Program-made: the position numbers and the translations under genes
Assembly: GCA_011388275.1 (NCBI GenBank)
Contig: DSAB01000122.1
Span: 79,491-143,490 of the forward strand
Source of the DNA: a bacterium
GTDB lineage: Bacteria; Zhuqueibacterota; QNDG01; DSAB01
Length of the DNA stretch: 64,000 nt
Direction of reading: 5' to 3'
Notes under the pieces: model-generated
What the model saw: only the letters and a program-made list of their open reading frames with translations
Database searches by the model: none
Told to the model about the DNA's origin: nothing
In this document: piece by piece, positions 10,180 to 19,824 of the stretch
Layout of the letters: every line of letters starts with the position of its first letter
Numbering within the stretch: position 1 is the stretch's first letter

Positions 10180-11352
10180 ATGAACATTTTGATGGTCGCT
10201 CCGGAACCGATCTTCGAACCCAGGGGGACGCCTTTAAGTGTGGTTGGACGCTTAAAGGCGCTTTCTGATATGGGGCATCATGTGGATCTGCTGACTTATC
10301 CGATGGGACGGAGTATCGATCTGCACAGTGTACATATACACAGGACTCCAAGAATTCCCGGAATCCGAAAAATCAAGATCGGTCCGTCTCTGGCCAAGGT
10401 TCCTCTCGATCTCTGCCTGATGCTGAAGACATTTCATTTTCTGTGGTCGCGCTATGATGTTCTGCACACGCATGAAGAAGCGGGTTTCTGGGGTACTCTA
10501 TTCGCGGGATGGTTTCGCGTTCCGCATATCTATGACATGCATTCCAGTCTGCCCCAGCAGCTGGAGAATTTTGAATTCTCCCGATCCAGGTTATTGAAAC
10601 GGATTTTTGAATGTCTGGAAAGATGGGTCCTGAACCGCGCCGGCTGTGTGATTACGATCTGTCCGGATCTGGCTGAACATGTACAGAAAGTGATCCCCGA
10701 AAAAGGATCGGTCCTGATCGAAAATGCAATCGATTATGCGGAAGTGTTTGGTGAAGAGGACCTTTCGGAACAGATTCGGACTCGGTACCAACTCGATGGA
10801 CATCGCGTCGCTCTGTATGCCGGGACGTTTGAACCGTATCAGGGATTGGGGCTTCTGTTGAAAGCCGTCGCCATTTCGGCGGCTCAGCTGCAAGACGTGA
10901 AATGGATTCTGGTAGGGGGACGTCCCGATCAAGTGGAAAACGCGCGAATACTGGCAGCAGAACTGGGCATTGATTCACGCTGTATATTTACAGGTCAGGT
11001 GGAACCCGGCGAAGTCAACAGCTATATGCGATGCGCCCATTGCCTTCTTTCGCCCCGTACAACAGGAACCAATACTCCTTTAAAAATCTATTCCTATTTG
11101 CGGTCAGGAGTGCCCATCGTGGCGACCCGTTTGTGGACGCACACTCAGGTTTTAAATGATCAGACAGCTTTTCTGGCCGATCCCACGGAAGAAGATTTTG
11201 CCCGGGCTATGATTGATGCTTTATCCAAAGAGGATCAAGCGCACCGTCGGGCCGTGCATGCACGGGCACTGGCGCACCAACGGTACAGTTATGATCACTA
11301 CAAGGAGAAACTGACAGCCGCGCTGCGCAAAGCCACAGGGACGGGGGGCTGA
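10180..11352 (+). CDS. Glycosyltransferase family 4
   Basis: GT4 fold (EPRGTPLSVVGRLKALSDMGHHVDLLT, ALYAGTFEPYQGLGLLLKA, GLLSPRTTGTNTPLKIYSYLRSGVPIVAT region). ATG at 10180 follows AAAAAGGA. Confidence 0.87.
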   Translation: MNILMVAPEPIFEPRGTPLSVVGRLKALSDMGHHVDLLTYPMGRSIDLHSVHIHRTPRIPGIRKIKIGPSLAKVPLDLCLMLKTFHFLWSRYDVLHTHEEAGFWGTLFAGWFRVPHIYDMHSSLPQQLENFEFSRSRLLKRIFECLERWVLNRAGCVITICPDLAEHVQKVIPEKGSVLIENAIDYAEVFGEEDLSEQIRTRYQLDGHRVALYAGTFEPYQGLGLLLKAVAISAAQLQDVKWILVGGRPDQVENARILAAELGIDSRCIFTGQVEPGEVNSYMRCAHCLLSPRTTGTNTPLKIYSYLRSGVPIVATRLWTHTQVLNDQTAFLADPTEEDFARAMIDALSKEDQAHRRAVHARALAHQRYSYDHYKEKLTAALRKATGTGG

Positions 11353-11353
11353 T

Positions 11354-13267
11354 ATGTGCGGCATCTGCGGAATAGTCAACCGGGAATCCGAAAATATTCC
11401 CGATGAGCAAATATTGACCCGGATGTGCGAAACCCTGCGTCATCGGGGTCCCGATGATTCCGGCCGAACGGTGATGGGACCTGCCGGACTGGCAATGCGG
11501 CGGTTATCCATTATTGACCTGTCAACGGGCCATCAACCCATCGTCAATGAAGATGGCTCAATCGCCATCGTGTTCAACGGTGAGATTTACAATCATTTAA
11601 TCCTGCGGAAAGAGCTGGAGGGTTTGGGCCATGTTTACCGCACAGCCAGTGATACGGAAACCATCCTTCACGGCTACGAGGCGTGGGGTGTGTCTTTTTT
11701 TGAACGTCTGAACGGTATGTTCGGTGTGGCAATATGGGATTCGAATACTGGATCGCTGCTTCTCGGAAGAGATCGACTGGGAATCAAACCCCTCTATTAC
11801 AGTGCGAATGCCGAACGGATCCTTTTTGGATCGGAAATCAAGGCCATCCTTGCCTGCCCCGACGTGAAGCGGGATCTGGATCTGACGGCTCTGAACAATT
11901 ATTTTACCTTTGAATACATCCCTTCTCCCAGATCCATCTTCGAAGACATACGCAAACTGGAGCCGGGTCACTGGCTGAGATGGAGCCGGGGAGAATGGGA
12001 GAGCAAGCCTTACTGGACTTTGAAAACCGTTGAAACTCCAATCAGCGAAGAAAAGGCTGTTGAGACTCTGCGGGCTCTTTTCCAGGATTCGGTAAAACTC
12101 CGTCTGCTTTCCGATGTGCCTCTCGGAGCTTTTCTGTCCGGCGGGATCGATTCATCCGTGATGGTCGGCGCGATGGCCGGCTACTCTCCGGAACCGGTAA
12201 AAACATTTTCCATCGGATTCAAGGAATCCTCATACAATGAATTGTCCTATGCCCGGGCGGTCTCGAGAAAATACGGCACGGAACACCATGAATTCATTCT
12301 GGAGGCTGACGCTCTGGCGCTGACGGAGAAACTGATCCGCCATCTGGATGAACCTTTTGGTGATTTTTCCATTTTCCCGACGTATCTGGTCTCCAGGATG
12401 GCACGAAAGTTTGTCAAGGTGTCCCTTTCCGGTGACGGCGGTGATGAACTGTTCGGTGGTTACGATACCTATCGCGCTCAATTATTCGACAGGCGTTTTT
12501 ATCATCGCCTTCCCCGGGTCCTGAAAAGAAAACTGATTGAAAAGATTGTTATGGGCCTGCGTCCTACAGAGCAGAAAAAGGGATGGATCAACAGCAGCCG
12601 GCGTTACGTACAGGGCACACTTCTTCCCAAAGAGCTGGGTCATGTCCGCTGGATGGTCTTTCTTGATCAGGCAGAACGCGAAGCCTTCTTTCTACGGGAT
12701 ATACACGAAGCGATGCATCCGAATCCCTATGATTTTATTGATAAATATCGTACTGCAGCCACCCATGTCGGCGAAGTGAGCCGGGCCGGATTTGTGGATG
12801 TCAATACGTATCTGGTCGACAATATTTTGGTCAAGGTCGACCGGATGTCCATGGCCGCCTCTCTGGAAGCACGGGTTCCGTATCTGGATCACCGCCTTGT
12901 GGAACTCGCTTTCCGACTGCCTCCGCACCTGAAAATGAGAGGATTTGACACCAAGGTTCTGCTGAAAAAGGCATTCTGGTCATCCCTGCCCCCTGAAGTT
13001 CAGAAACGCGGCAAACAGGGTTTCAGTATACCCATCAAGAACTGGATACGCGCCGAACTGAAACCCATGATGCTGGATCTGCTCTGTGAATCACGGCTTC
13101 GCCGTCAGGGACTCTTCAATGCCGTCTTCATTCAGAATCTTATCGGTGAGCACCTGAGCGGCTCACACAATCACAGCCATAAGTTGTGGTCTTTAATGGT
13201 TTTTCAGCAATGGATGGATTCCTACGGAAAAACCGAACGGAATCGAAAAGGAGAAAGATCTTGTTGA
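11354..13267 (+). CDS. asnB-like: Asparagine synthase (glutamine-hydrolysing) / amidotransferase
   Basis: MCGICG (Cys2 nucleophile), LRHRGPDDSG, SGGIDSSVMV PP-loop, SGDGGDELFGGY. Confidence 0.92.
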   Translation: MCGICGIVNRESENIPDEQILTRMCETLRHRGPDDSGRTVMGPAGLAMRRLSIIDLSTGHQPIVNEDGSIAIVFNGEIYNHLILRKELEGLGHVYRTASDTETILHGYEAWGVSFFERLNGMFGVAIWDSNTGSLLLGRDRLGIKPLYYSANAERILFGSEIKAILACPDVKRDLDLTALNNYFTFEYIPSPRSIFEDIRKLEPGHWLRWSRGEWESKPYWTLKTVETPISEEKAVETLRALFQDSVKLRLLSDVPLGAFLSGGIDSSVMVGAMAGYSPEPVKTFSIGFKESSYNELSYARAVSRKYGTEHHEFILEADALALTEKLIRHLDEPFGDFSIFPTYLVSRMARKFVKVSLSGDGGDELFGGYDTYRAQLFDRRFYHRLPRVLKRKLIEKIVMGLRPTEQKKGWINSSRRYVQGTLLPKELGHVRWMVFLDQAEREAFFLRDIHEAMHPNPYDFIDKYRTAATHVGEVSRAGFVDVNTYLVDNILVKVDRMSMAASLEARVPYLDHRLVELAFRLPPHLKMRGFDTKVLLKKAFWSSLPPEVQKRGKQGFSIPIKNWIRAELKPMMLDLLCESRLRRQGLFNAVFIQNLIGEHLSGSHNHSHKLWSLMVFQQWMDSYGKTERNRKGERSC

Positions 13268-14325
13268 TGATTCGAGAATTCAGGCCTGAAGATGCGGAAG
13301 CGATCAGCCTTTTTATGCATACCCATTTTTTGCAGGGAGTGGATAATATTGTCCGCTCTCACGCTCCGGATTATTATCGATGGAAATACAATGAGACTCC
13401 CTGGGGAAAACCCGCCGCATACGTCGCCGAATATAAAGAAAGACTGATCGGGCTGTTCTGCGTGCTTCCCAGAATGATGCTGATCAACGGGAAACCGCGG
13501 CGTGCGGGAGAAACGTGCGATGCATATATCGCTCCTGATTTCCAGGGGAAAGGTGTGTTTTTCAAACTGATCGCCCGGGCGTTTCAGGCGGTCAGGGAGC
13601 AAGGCATCGACATGTTTTACACAACAGCCAATCCGGCGACTTATGACATTTGGACGGGGCCTTTTCGATTCCGGTCCGTCTTCGATTACCGCAATTTGGT
13701 TCGGCCTGTACGATTTGATTCGATCATCCATGAGAAAATCCATATAAAGCCTTTATCTACTTTCATCGGAAAAAGTTTTTCATTATCTTATAAGTTACTT
13801 TATCCCTTTACTCGGATTCGGAGTGCTGATTGGGAACCGGCTGCAGAAGACCAACCCTTTTTCGATGATCTTTGGCGGAAGGCCTCGGTTCATTGGAAGC
13901 ATGGGCTGATCAGGGATGGAGAATACATGCGGGTTCGTTTTTTCTCATCTCCGGAGAATTATTCAATTTATGCGGCATCCCATGATGGACACCCTCTCGG
14001 TTATGCCGTTTTAAAGATGACATTGTGGCGTGAGATGTCTGTCGGACATGTGGTGGATCTCCTGCCTGTGAAGAATGATCCGCTGCTGATTCGAAACATT
14101 CTTTCGGCAGCCGTTCATTCTCTGAAGGCGATGGGTGCCGTACTGATCTCTTCCTGGGCGGTTCCCGGAACTCTACTGTTTGATCAGTTGCGGCGTTTGG
14201 GCTTTCAACCCCGGCGCAAAGTGTTCCATCTGCTTATCGGCGGAGAGATCGATGAATCCGGTTCTGATTCTCTGTTCGAACATGATACATGGTGGTACAC
14301 ACACGGAGATTCAGACAATGTTTAA
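13267..14325 (+). CDS. GNAT-family N-acyltransferase-like protein
   Basis: MIREFRPEDAEAISLF..., acyl-CoA loop DFQGKGVFFKLIARAF; start overlaps the upstream stop (TGATG). Confidence 0.72.
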   Translation: MIREFRPEDAEAISLFMHTHFLQGVDNIVRSHAPDYYRWKYNETPWGKPAAYVAEYKERLIGLFCVLPRMMLINGKPRRAGETCDAYIAPDFQGKGVFFKLIARAFQAVREQGIDMFYTTANPATYDIWTGPFRFRSVFDYRNLVRPVRFDSIIHEKIHIKPLSTFIGKSFSLSYKLLYPFTRIRSADWEPAAEDQPFFDDLWRKASVHWKHGLIRDGEYMRVRFFSSPENYSIYAASHDGHPLGYAVLKMTLWREMSVGHVVDLLPVKNDPLLIRNILSAAVHSLKAMGAVLISSWAVPGTLLFDQLRRLGFQPRRKVFHLLIGGEIDESGSDSLFEHDTWWYTHGDSDNV

Positions 14326-14375
14326 TGATTTTTACGATCATTTGGACACCATTCTTACTGAACAAGGAGAACTCT

Positions 14376-14609
14376 ATGGCGGACACTAAACTGGAAACAG
14401 TTATTCGGGACACATTCAAGCTGAATTCTGAACAGCCTCTCGACGATATCGCACCCGGATCCATTCCGCAATGGGATTCGCTGGGTCATGTCGCGTTGAT
14501 TCACGCCGTGGAAAATGCATTCGGCGTTCATTTTACAGTGGATGAGATCGCCCAAATCGAATCACTGGACACTCTGAAGGAGGTTTTAAAACGTCATGTA
14601 TCGGCATAA
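14376..14609 (+). CDS. Acyl carrier protein
   Basis: IPQWDSLGHVALIHAVENAFGVHF has the phosphopantetheine-accepting DSL Ser; AAGGAG SD before ATG 14376. Confidence 0.88.
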   Translation: MADTKLETVIRDTFKLNSEQPLDDIAPGSIPQWDSLGHVALIHAVENAFGVHFTVDEIAQIESLDTLKEVLKRHVSA

Positions 14610-16146
14610 ACACGGTTGTTCCCTGACGGAACTTCTAAAACAATCCGCTTCGCGCTGTGGAGACAAGATCGCTTTGGGTGATGCGAAGATGCAAGTTACA
14701 TACCGGGTTTTAAACAATCGGATTCGATGTCTCGCTTCCGCATTCATCGATCAGGGCTTAAAACGCGGAGACCGGGTCGCTTTTGTTTTCCCCAATTCGG
14801 TTGATTATGTCATCGTTCACTATGCCGTCATGGCGGCGGGCGGTGTCAGTGTCCCGGTGGACAACTTCTTTACACCCAGAAACCTCGCCTATCAAATAGA
14901 GAACACGGGTTCACAATTTCTGCTCTTTGACCGGATGCATTGGGACAAAGTAGCCCGGACCGGGCTCGATCAGTTTGATTTTCTGGCATCCAACGGTCCG
15001 GCTTCGGGAAACAAGCCCGACTGGGCCGGTCGAGTATTCAGTCTTCAGGATCTGGTCTGCGGTAAAGAAAAATCGCTGCCCGAAATTGAACCCGATGATC
15101 AGGCCATGATCATCTACACAACGGGAACCACAGGCCGGCAGAAAGGGGTCATGCTGACCCATCGGAATCTGGCCGTTTCGGCCATGAACATCATGGAACG
15201 CTGTGAAGTGACTGAAAACGATTGTGAATTGACCGCTCTTCCCCAGACCCGGCTTTTCGGTCTGGCCCATATACACGGTTATCTGGCACTGGGCGCGAGA
15301 ATGATGCTGGTTCGCAACATGATTTTACCCCAAAAGGTCCTGCCTTTGATCGAAAAGATCGGAGCAACCAGTTTCCCCCATGTGCCGACCGCCTTTTATA
15401 CGCTGATGGATCATTACCCGGAGCTTCTTCGGGAATACGGCTCCAGGCTTCGATATATTCTCATGTGTTCCGCCCCGCTGAAACCGGAGCGGTACAGGCA
15501 ATTAAAAACCATGCTGCCGTCTGTCAGACTGTTTACTTCCTATGGGCTGACAGAGGCGGCACGGTCGACCATCATCGAACTGGACAGGCACCCGGAGAAA
15601 TTGCTCTCGGTGGGAACACCGACTCCCGGCATGACCATCCGCATCATTGACGGCGACCGAATCGTACCCACCGGTGAAGAAGGCGAGGTGGTTCTGGATG
15701 GCTCTATCGTGACGCCCGGCTACTGGAATCTGCCGGAAGAGAACCATAGGGTTTTCAGCCCCCATGGATTCCGGACGGGCGATCTTGGAAAGCTTGACGA
15801 GGAGGGTTTCTTATATATAGTGGGACGAATCAAGGACATTATCAATGTTTCAGGTCTGAAGGTGAATCCTCTGGAGATCGAGGAGGAACTGAAGAAGTTC
15901 GAGGGACTGGAAGACGCGGCTGTGGCCGGGTTTCCCGATGAAAAGGGGTCTCTCAATGAAAAGATTGTCGCTTTCTATGTCTCTTCCGATGGCAAAGATC
16001 TGGATGAGAAAGCGTTGCGAGACCATTGTTACAGGCAACTGGAAAGTTTTAAAGTCCCAGTGCATTTCCAACGTATAAATGAAATTCCCAAAACAGTATC
16101 GGGCAAGATACAGCGGGTCAAACTGAGGGAGAGCCATTCATTTTAG
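14596..16146 (+). CDS. AMP-dependent acyl/amino-acyl synthetase (ANL superfamily ligase)
   Basis: IIYTTGTTGRQKGVMLTHRN, SYGLTEAAR, FRTGDLGKLDEEGFLYIVGRIKDIINVSGLKVNP, PKTVSGKIQR; overlaps the ACP gene by 14 nt. Confidence 0.92.
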   Translation: MYRHKHGCSLTELLKQSASRCGDKIALGDAKMQVTYRVLNNRIRCLASAFIDQGLKRGDRVAFVFPNSVDYVIVHYAVMAAGGVSVPVDNFFTPRNLAYQIENTGSQFLLFDRMHWDKVARTGLDQFDFLASNGPASGNKPDWAGRVFSLQDLVCGKEKSLPEIEPDDQAMIIYTTGTTGRQKGVMLTHRNLAVSAMNIMERCEVTENDCELTALPQTRLFGLAHIHGYLALGARMMLVRNMILPQKVLPLIEKIGATSFPHVPTAFYTLMDHYPELLREYGSRLRYILMCSAPLKPERYRQLKTMLPSVRLFTSYGLTEAARSTIIELDRHPEKLLSVGTPTPGMTIRIIDGDRIVPTGEEGEVVLDGSIVTPGYWNLPEENHRVFSPHGFRTGDLGKLDEEGFLYIVGRIKDIINVSGLKVNPLEIEEELKKFEGLEDAAVAGFPDEKGSLNEKIVAFYVSSDGKDLDEKALRDHCYRQLESFKVPVHFQRINEIPKTVSGKIQRVKLRESHSF

Positions 16147-16199
16147 AATCTTCAGGTTGAAACCGGAGAGAAAATTTTATGATTGGACGAGGAGGCAGC

Positions 16200-16970
16200 A
16201 TGGACGAAAAGCTGGAGCAGATCAAAGAATATTGGAATCAGCGCATTCATGATATGGAGATGACGGAGCATGCTCTCGGAACCCTCGGGTTCTTCAATGA
16301 TCTGGAGGCTTACCGGTATGAAAAACTGAATTATCTGCCCGGCGTGGTGAATTTTGAATCTTTCAGTGGGAAGAAAGTTCTGGAGATCGGCTGCGGTATC
16401 GGGACCGATCTGGTACGGTTCGCCCGGGGAGGGGCCATCGTCACGGGGGTGGATTTATCGGAAACCGCGGTTGATCTGGCGGTAAAGAATTTTCGTCTGC
16501 ACAATCTCGAAGCCGATTTGAGAGTCGGGAATGGAGAATCACTGGAATTTCCGGACAATACCTTTGATGCCGTGTACGCGCACGGCGTGCTGCAGTACAC
16601 GGCGGATATAACCAGGATGATTCATGAAAGCTTCCGAGTATTGAAATCCGGAGGCGTGTTTATCGGCATGCTCTATAACCGCAAGGGCTGGCTGAATGCG
16701 ATGTCAAGTTTATTCAAGGTGGACCTGGAACATGACGACGCGCCCGTGTTCAACCTTTACACGCAGCAGGAATTTAAAAAATTTCTGGGCTTATTTCATG
16801 AGGTTTCCATCGTGCCCGAACGGTTTCCTGTCAAGTCCAGGCTTCAGAAGGGGTGGAAAGCGTTCTTTTTCAATACTGTTTTTGTGGGATTTTTCAATCT
16901 GATCCCGCGGGCCTGGGTCCGCCAATGGGGCTGGCATCTCATGGGTTTTGGAGTCAAGAACGATGCGTAA
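16200..16970 (+). CDS. Class I SAM-dependent methyltransferase
   Basis: VLEIGCGIGTDLVRFARGGAIVTGVDLS; AGGAGG SD before ATG 16200. Confidence 0.88.
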   Translation: MDEKLEQIKEYWNQRIHDMEMTEHALGTLGFFNDLEAYRYEKLNYLPGVVNFESFSGKKVLEIGCGIGTDLVRFARGGAIVTGVDLSETAVDLAVKNFRLHNLEADLRVGNGESLEFPDNTFDAVYAHGVLQYTADITRMIHESFRVLKSGGVFIGMLYNRKGWLNAMSSLFKVDLEHDDAPVFNLYTQQEFKKFLGLFHEVSIVPERFPVKSRLQKGWKAFFFNTVFVGFFNLIPRAWVRQWGWHLMGFGVKNDA

Positions 16971-18141
16971 ACATTTGGAAGCCCTGAGAGAGGAAGCAAA
17001 AAGTGTGTTTCAGGGCGCCTATCCTCCGTTTGTTATGGGGCGGGACCGGCTGGATCATATTCCGGTCTTCAGTTTTCACAGTGTGGACCCGTCCGGATTC
17101 GAAGCGCAGCTGCGCCATCTGAGCCGCAACGGCTACCGGACTTTGAAGGCGGGTGAGGTTGTTAACTGCATACAGAGTAACCGGGAACTGGACAGAAAGA
17201 GCGTGGCTCTCACTTTCGATGATGGACGCAGAAGCGTATGGGCCGTAGCTTATCCGCTTTTGAAAAAGTATCGATTTACGGCAACGGTATTTCTGATACC
17301 CGGAATTGTGGGCGAATCCAGGCATGCGGGTCCGTGCTGGAGCGGAAGGGGAGGTTCTTTCAGCGAGGAATGGCGAAGATGCGACATGTCATTACAGCCT
17401 GTCTTGAATTGGGAAGAGATACGTATCATGCATGAACAGGGAGTGATCGATTTTCAGGCGCATACTTTGACTCATCAGAGAATACCGGTCTCTCAGCGGA
17501 TTGTCGATTTCGTTCATCCCGGATTAATACAAAGTCATCTCTTCCAGTTTACCATTCCGTACATGAAGGGCATCGATCCCTTGAAAGACGCCGAAGCCAT
17601 ACTGGGAGCCCCGGTTTATGAAAACGCGCCTGCCATGGGCGGCCGTCCGATGTATTCGGAAAATGAGGAGGTCCGAAGGCGCTGTGTGGAAACGGTTCGT
17701 CTTGAAGGACATGCTTTTTTTAACAGGCCGGACTGGCGGCGTCTGTTGAGAAAGCGTGCGGCAGAGGCGGCTTCATCGGCACAATCGGATTCGGTTTTTG
17801 AGAACCCGGAATCCCGTATGAAGCGCATGATCCGGCAGCTTCGGCAATGCCGTGAGATCATTGAAGAAAGGATTCCGGATCATCGGGTCATCCATCTGGC
17901 CTATCCCTGGGGAGCGGGGTCTGAAACCTCGATACAGGCATCGGCTGCGGCGGGTTTTATATCCAATTTCTGGGCCACACGGCCGTATCATGCGGTCAAT
18001 CGAACCGGTGATGATCCCTTCCGGCTGGTCCGGCTGAAACACGATTTCATCCTCCGTTTACCGGGAGAAGGACGCAGATCTTTTCCAGCATTGTGGGCTG
18101 GCAAATTGATTCGAAGAGTTACAGGAAATATCGATTATTAG
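16963..18141 (+). CDS. Polysaccharide deacetylase-like protein (CE4/NodB)
   Basis: VALTFDDGRRSVWAVAYPLLKKYRFTATVFLIPG; HxxxH-like AHTLTH; C-terminal AYPWG. Confidence 0.82.
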   Translation: MRKHLEALREEAKSVFQGAYPPFVMGRDRLDHIPVFSFHSVDPSGFEAQLRHLSRNGYRTLKAGEVVNCIQSNRELDRKSVALTFDDGRRSVWAVAYPLLKKYRFTATVFLIPGIVGESRHAGPCWSGRGGSFSEEWRRCDMSLQPVLNWEEIRIMHEQGVIDFQAHTLTHQRIPVSQRIVDFVHPGLIQSHLFQFTIPYMKGIDPLKDAEAILGAPVYENAPAMGGRPMYSENEEVRRRCVETVRLEGHAFFNRPDWRRLLRKRAAEAASSAQSDSVFENPESRMKRMIRQLRQCREIIEERIPDHRVIHLAYPWGAGSETSIQASAAAGFISNFWATRPYHAVNRTGDDPFRLVRLKHDFILRLPGEGRRSFPALWAGKLIRRVTGNIDY

Positions 18142-18148
18142 AGGTTTT

Positions 18149-19822
18149 ATGAAACGCGATACACGGTTATTGACAAAGAAAAACTACGAGCTGATCGTGG
18201 TAGGGGGCGGTATTTACGGCGCGGCTGTTGCCTGGGACGCCGCACTTCGGGGGCTGTCGGTCGCCCTGGTCGAGCAGGGCGATTTCGGATCTGGCACGAC
18301 ATTCAACAGCCTGAAAATTGTTCACGGCGGACTGCGCTATCTGCAAACACTGGATCTCAAACGTTTCAGGGAATCGGTACGGGAGCGTATGATTTTGATG
18401 CGTATTGCGCCCCATCTTGTCCATCCCATGCCCTGCGTTATGCCGACTTACGGTCATATGATGAAAGGCCCCGAAGTCCTTCTGGCCGGACTGACCCTGA
18501 ACGATATTCTCAGTGCCGATCGGAACCGGCTTAAGGATCCGGAGAAGAAGATACCCGGAACCCGTCTTTTATCCGCGAAGCAGACACGGGAAATGCTGCC
18601 CGGTATCGATTCTGCGGGGATCAACGGAGGTGCCTTCTGGACCGATGCCCAAATGACCAGTTCAGAGCGGATGGTCATAGCCTTTATCCTGTCAGCCGTG
18701 GCGAAAGGGGCTCAGGCTGTCAATTATATGAAAGCCAGGGAAATTCTGGTTCAGGGAAGAAAAGCCGTTGGTATCAGGGCCGAAGACCGGCTGACCGGAC
18801 GGAAACTGGAGATCAGAGGCGATGCGATTGTCAATGCCGCGGGAGGGTGGGCCGGTGACTGGCACGGCGATTCGGCGACACATTGTCTGCCGCTGCTGTC
18901 CACGGCTATGAACCTGGTTGTCAGAGGACATCTTCTCCATGAAAGCGCGGCCGGAATCTACGGACGGTATGAGTATCCCGTGCCTGACGGATACCATCAG
19001 GGAAGGCATCTGCTTTTTATGGCGCCGTGGAGACAATATACCTTGATCGGAACCTATCACAGGCCCTATGAAGAATCCGATGTGCATCTCAGGGTCACCG
19101 AGAACGAGATTTTGAGTTTTTTGAATGAGATTAATTCCAGCCGCACGGAACCGGTTCGCCGCGATTCGGTCACCTTTTTCTACAAAGGATTTCTGCCCAT
19201 GGACGGTATAAATCCGAAAACCGGAGAAGTCCAATTGACCAAACACTATCGAATCATCGAACACGAGCGTGAGAACGGGTTGAAGAATCTGATCACTGTG
19301 GCGGGTGTCAAGTATACCACGGCCAGGGATGTGGCGGCTAAAACCGTGGATTTGGTTTTTTGTAAAAGAGGAAATAAAGTGCCGCCTTGCAGGACGCATT
19401 GTACTCCGCTTATGGGTGGCCATATTTACCGATTTGATGATTTTCTCAACCGAACGCGGAAAACCGCGCCAGGGCTGCCTGAATCCGTGATCGACCATCT
19501 GGCTGTGCATTACGGATCCGATACTTCCGCTCTTTACCGGTATCTGGATGATGATGAGTCGCTTCGCGAGTCCCTTCCCGGATCCAGAGAAGTCATCGGA
19601 GCACAAATCGTTCATGCCGTTCGGGAAGAGATGGCTGTGCACCTGGCGGATGTGGTGCTGCGGAGAACGGCTCTGGGTTCCGGAGAATGTCCGTCTGAAG
19701 AAGCACTGGAAATCTGCGCGCGGCTTATGGGTTTGGAACTTCGCTGGAATGCCGCGAAAAGACAGAAAGAGATTCGGGCTGTTCAATCCATATACAAGCC
19801 CTTCAAACCGATTAAGGAGTGA
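18149..19822 (+). CDS. FAD-dependent glycerol-3-phosphate dehydrogenase-like oxidoreductase
   Basis: IVVGGGIYGAAVAWDAALRGLSVALVEQGDFGSGTTFNSLKIVHGGLRYLQ (GlpD-type FAD domain), VAGVKYTTARDVA. Confidence 0.83.
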   Translation: MKRDTRLLTKKNYELIVVGGGIYGAAVAWDAALRGLSVALVEQGDFGSGTTFNSLKIVHGGLRYLQTLDLKRFRESVRERMILMRIAPHLVHPMPCVMPTYGHMMKGPEVLLAGLTLNDILSADRNRLKDPEKKIPGTRLLSAKQTREMLPGIDSAGINGGAFWTDAQMTSSERMVIAFILSAVAKGAQAVNYMKAREILVQGRKAVGIRAEDRLTGRKLEIRGDAIVNAAGGWAGDWHGDSATHCLPLLSTAMNLVVRGHLLHESAAGIYGRYEYPVPDGYHQGRHLLFMAPWRQYTLIGTYHRPYEESDVHLRVTENEILSFLNEINSSRTEPVRRDSVTFFYKGFLPMDGINPKTGEVQLTKHYRIIEHERENGLKNLITVAGVKYTTARDVAAKTVDLVFCKRGNKVPPCRTHCTPLMGGHIYRFDDFLNRTRKTAPGLPESVIDHLAVHYGSDTSALYRYLDDDESLRESLPGSREVIGAQIVHAVREEMAVHLADVVLRRTALGSGECPSEEALEICARLMGLELRWNAAKRQKEIRAVQSIYKPFKPIKE

Positions 19823-19824
19823 AC

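Noticed and set aside
11354-16146. Resemblance to exosortase (PEP-CTERM/XrtA) loci, which also carry amidotransferases, ACP and acyl-CoA ligase
   Set aside because: No exosortase, PEP-CTERM protein or other diagnostic XrtA gene was seen; kept as a comparison, not a call.
18692-19786. 364-aa minus-strand ORF opposite the GlpD-like gene
   Set aside because: Shadow ORF; no recognisable motif, no SD, opposite strand clearly coding. The same applies to 19783-20778 and 60483-61352.
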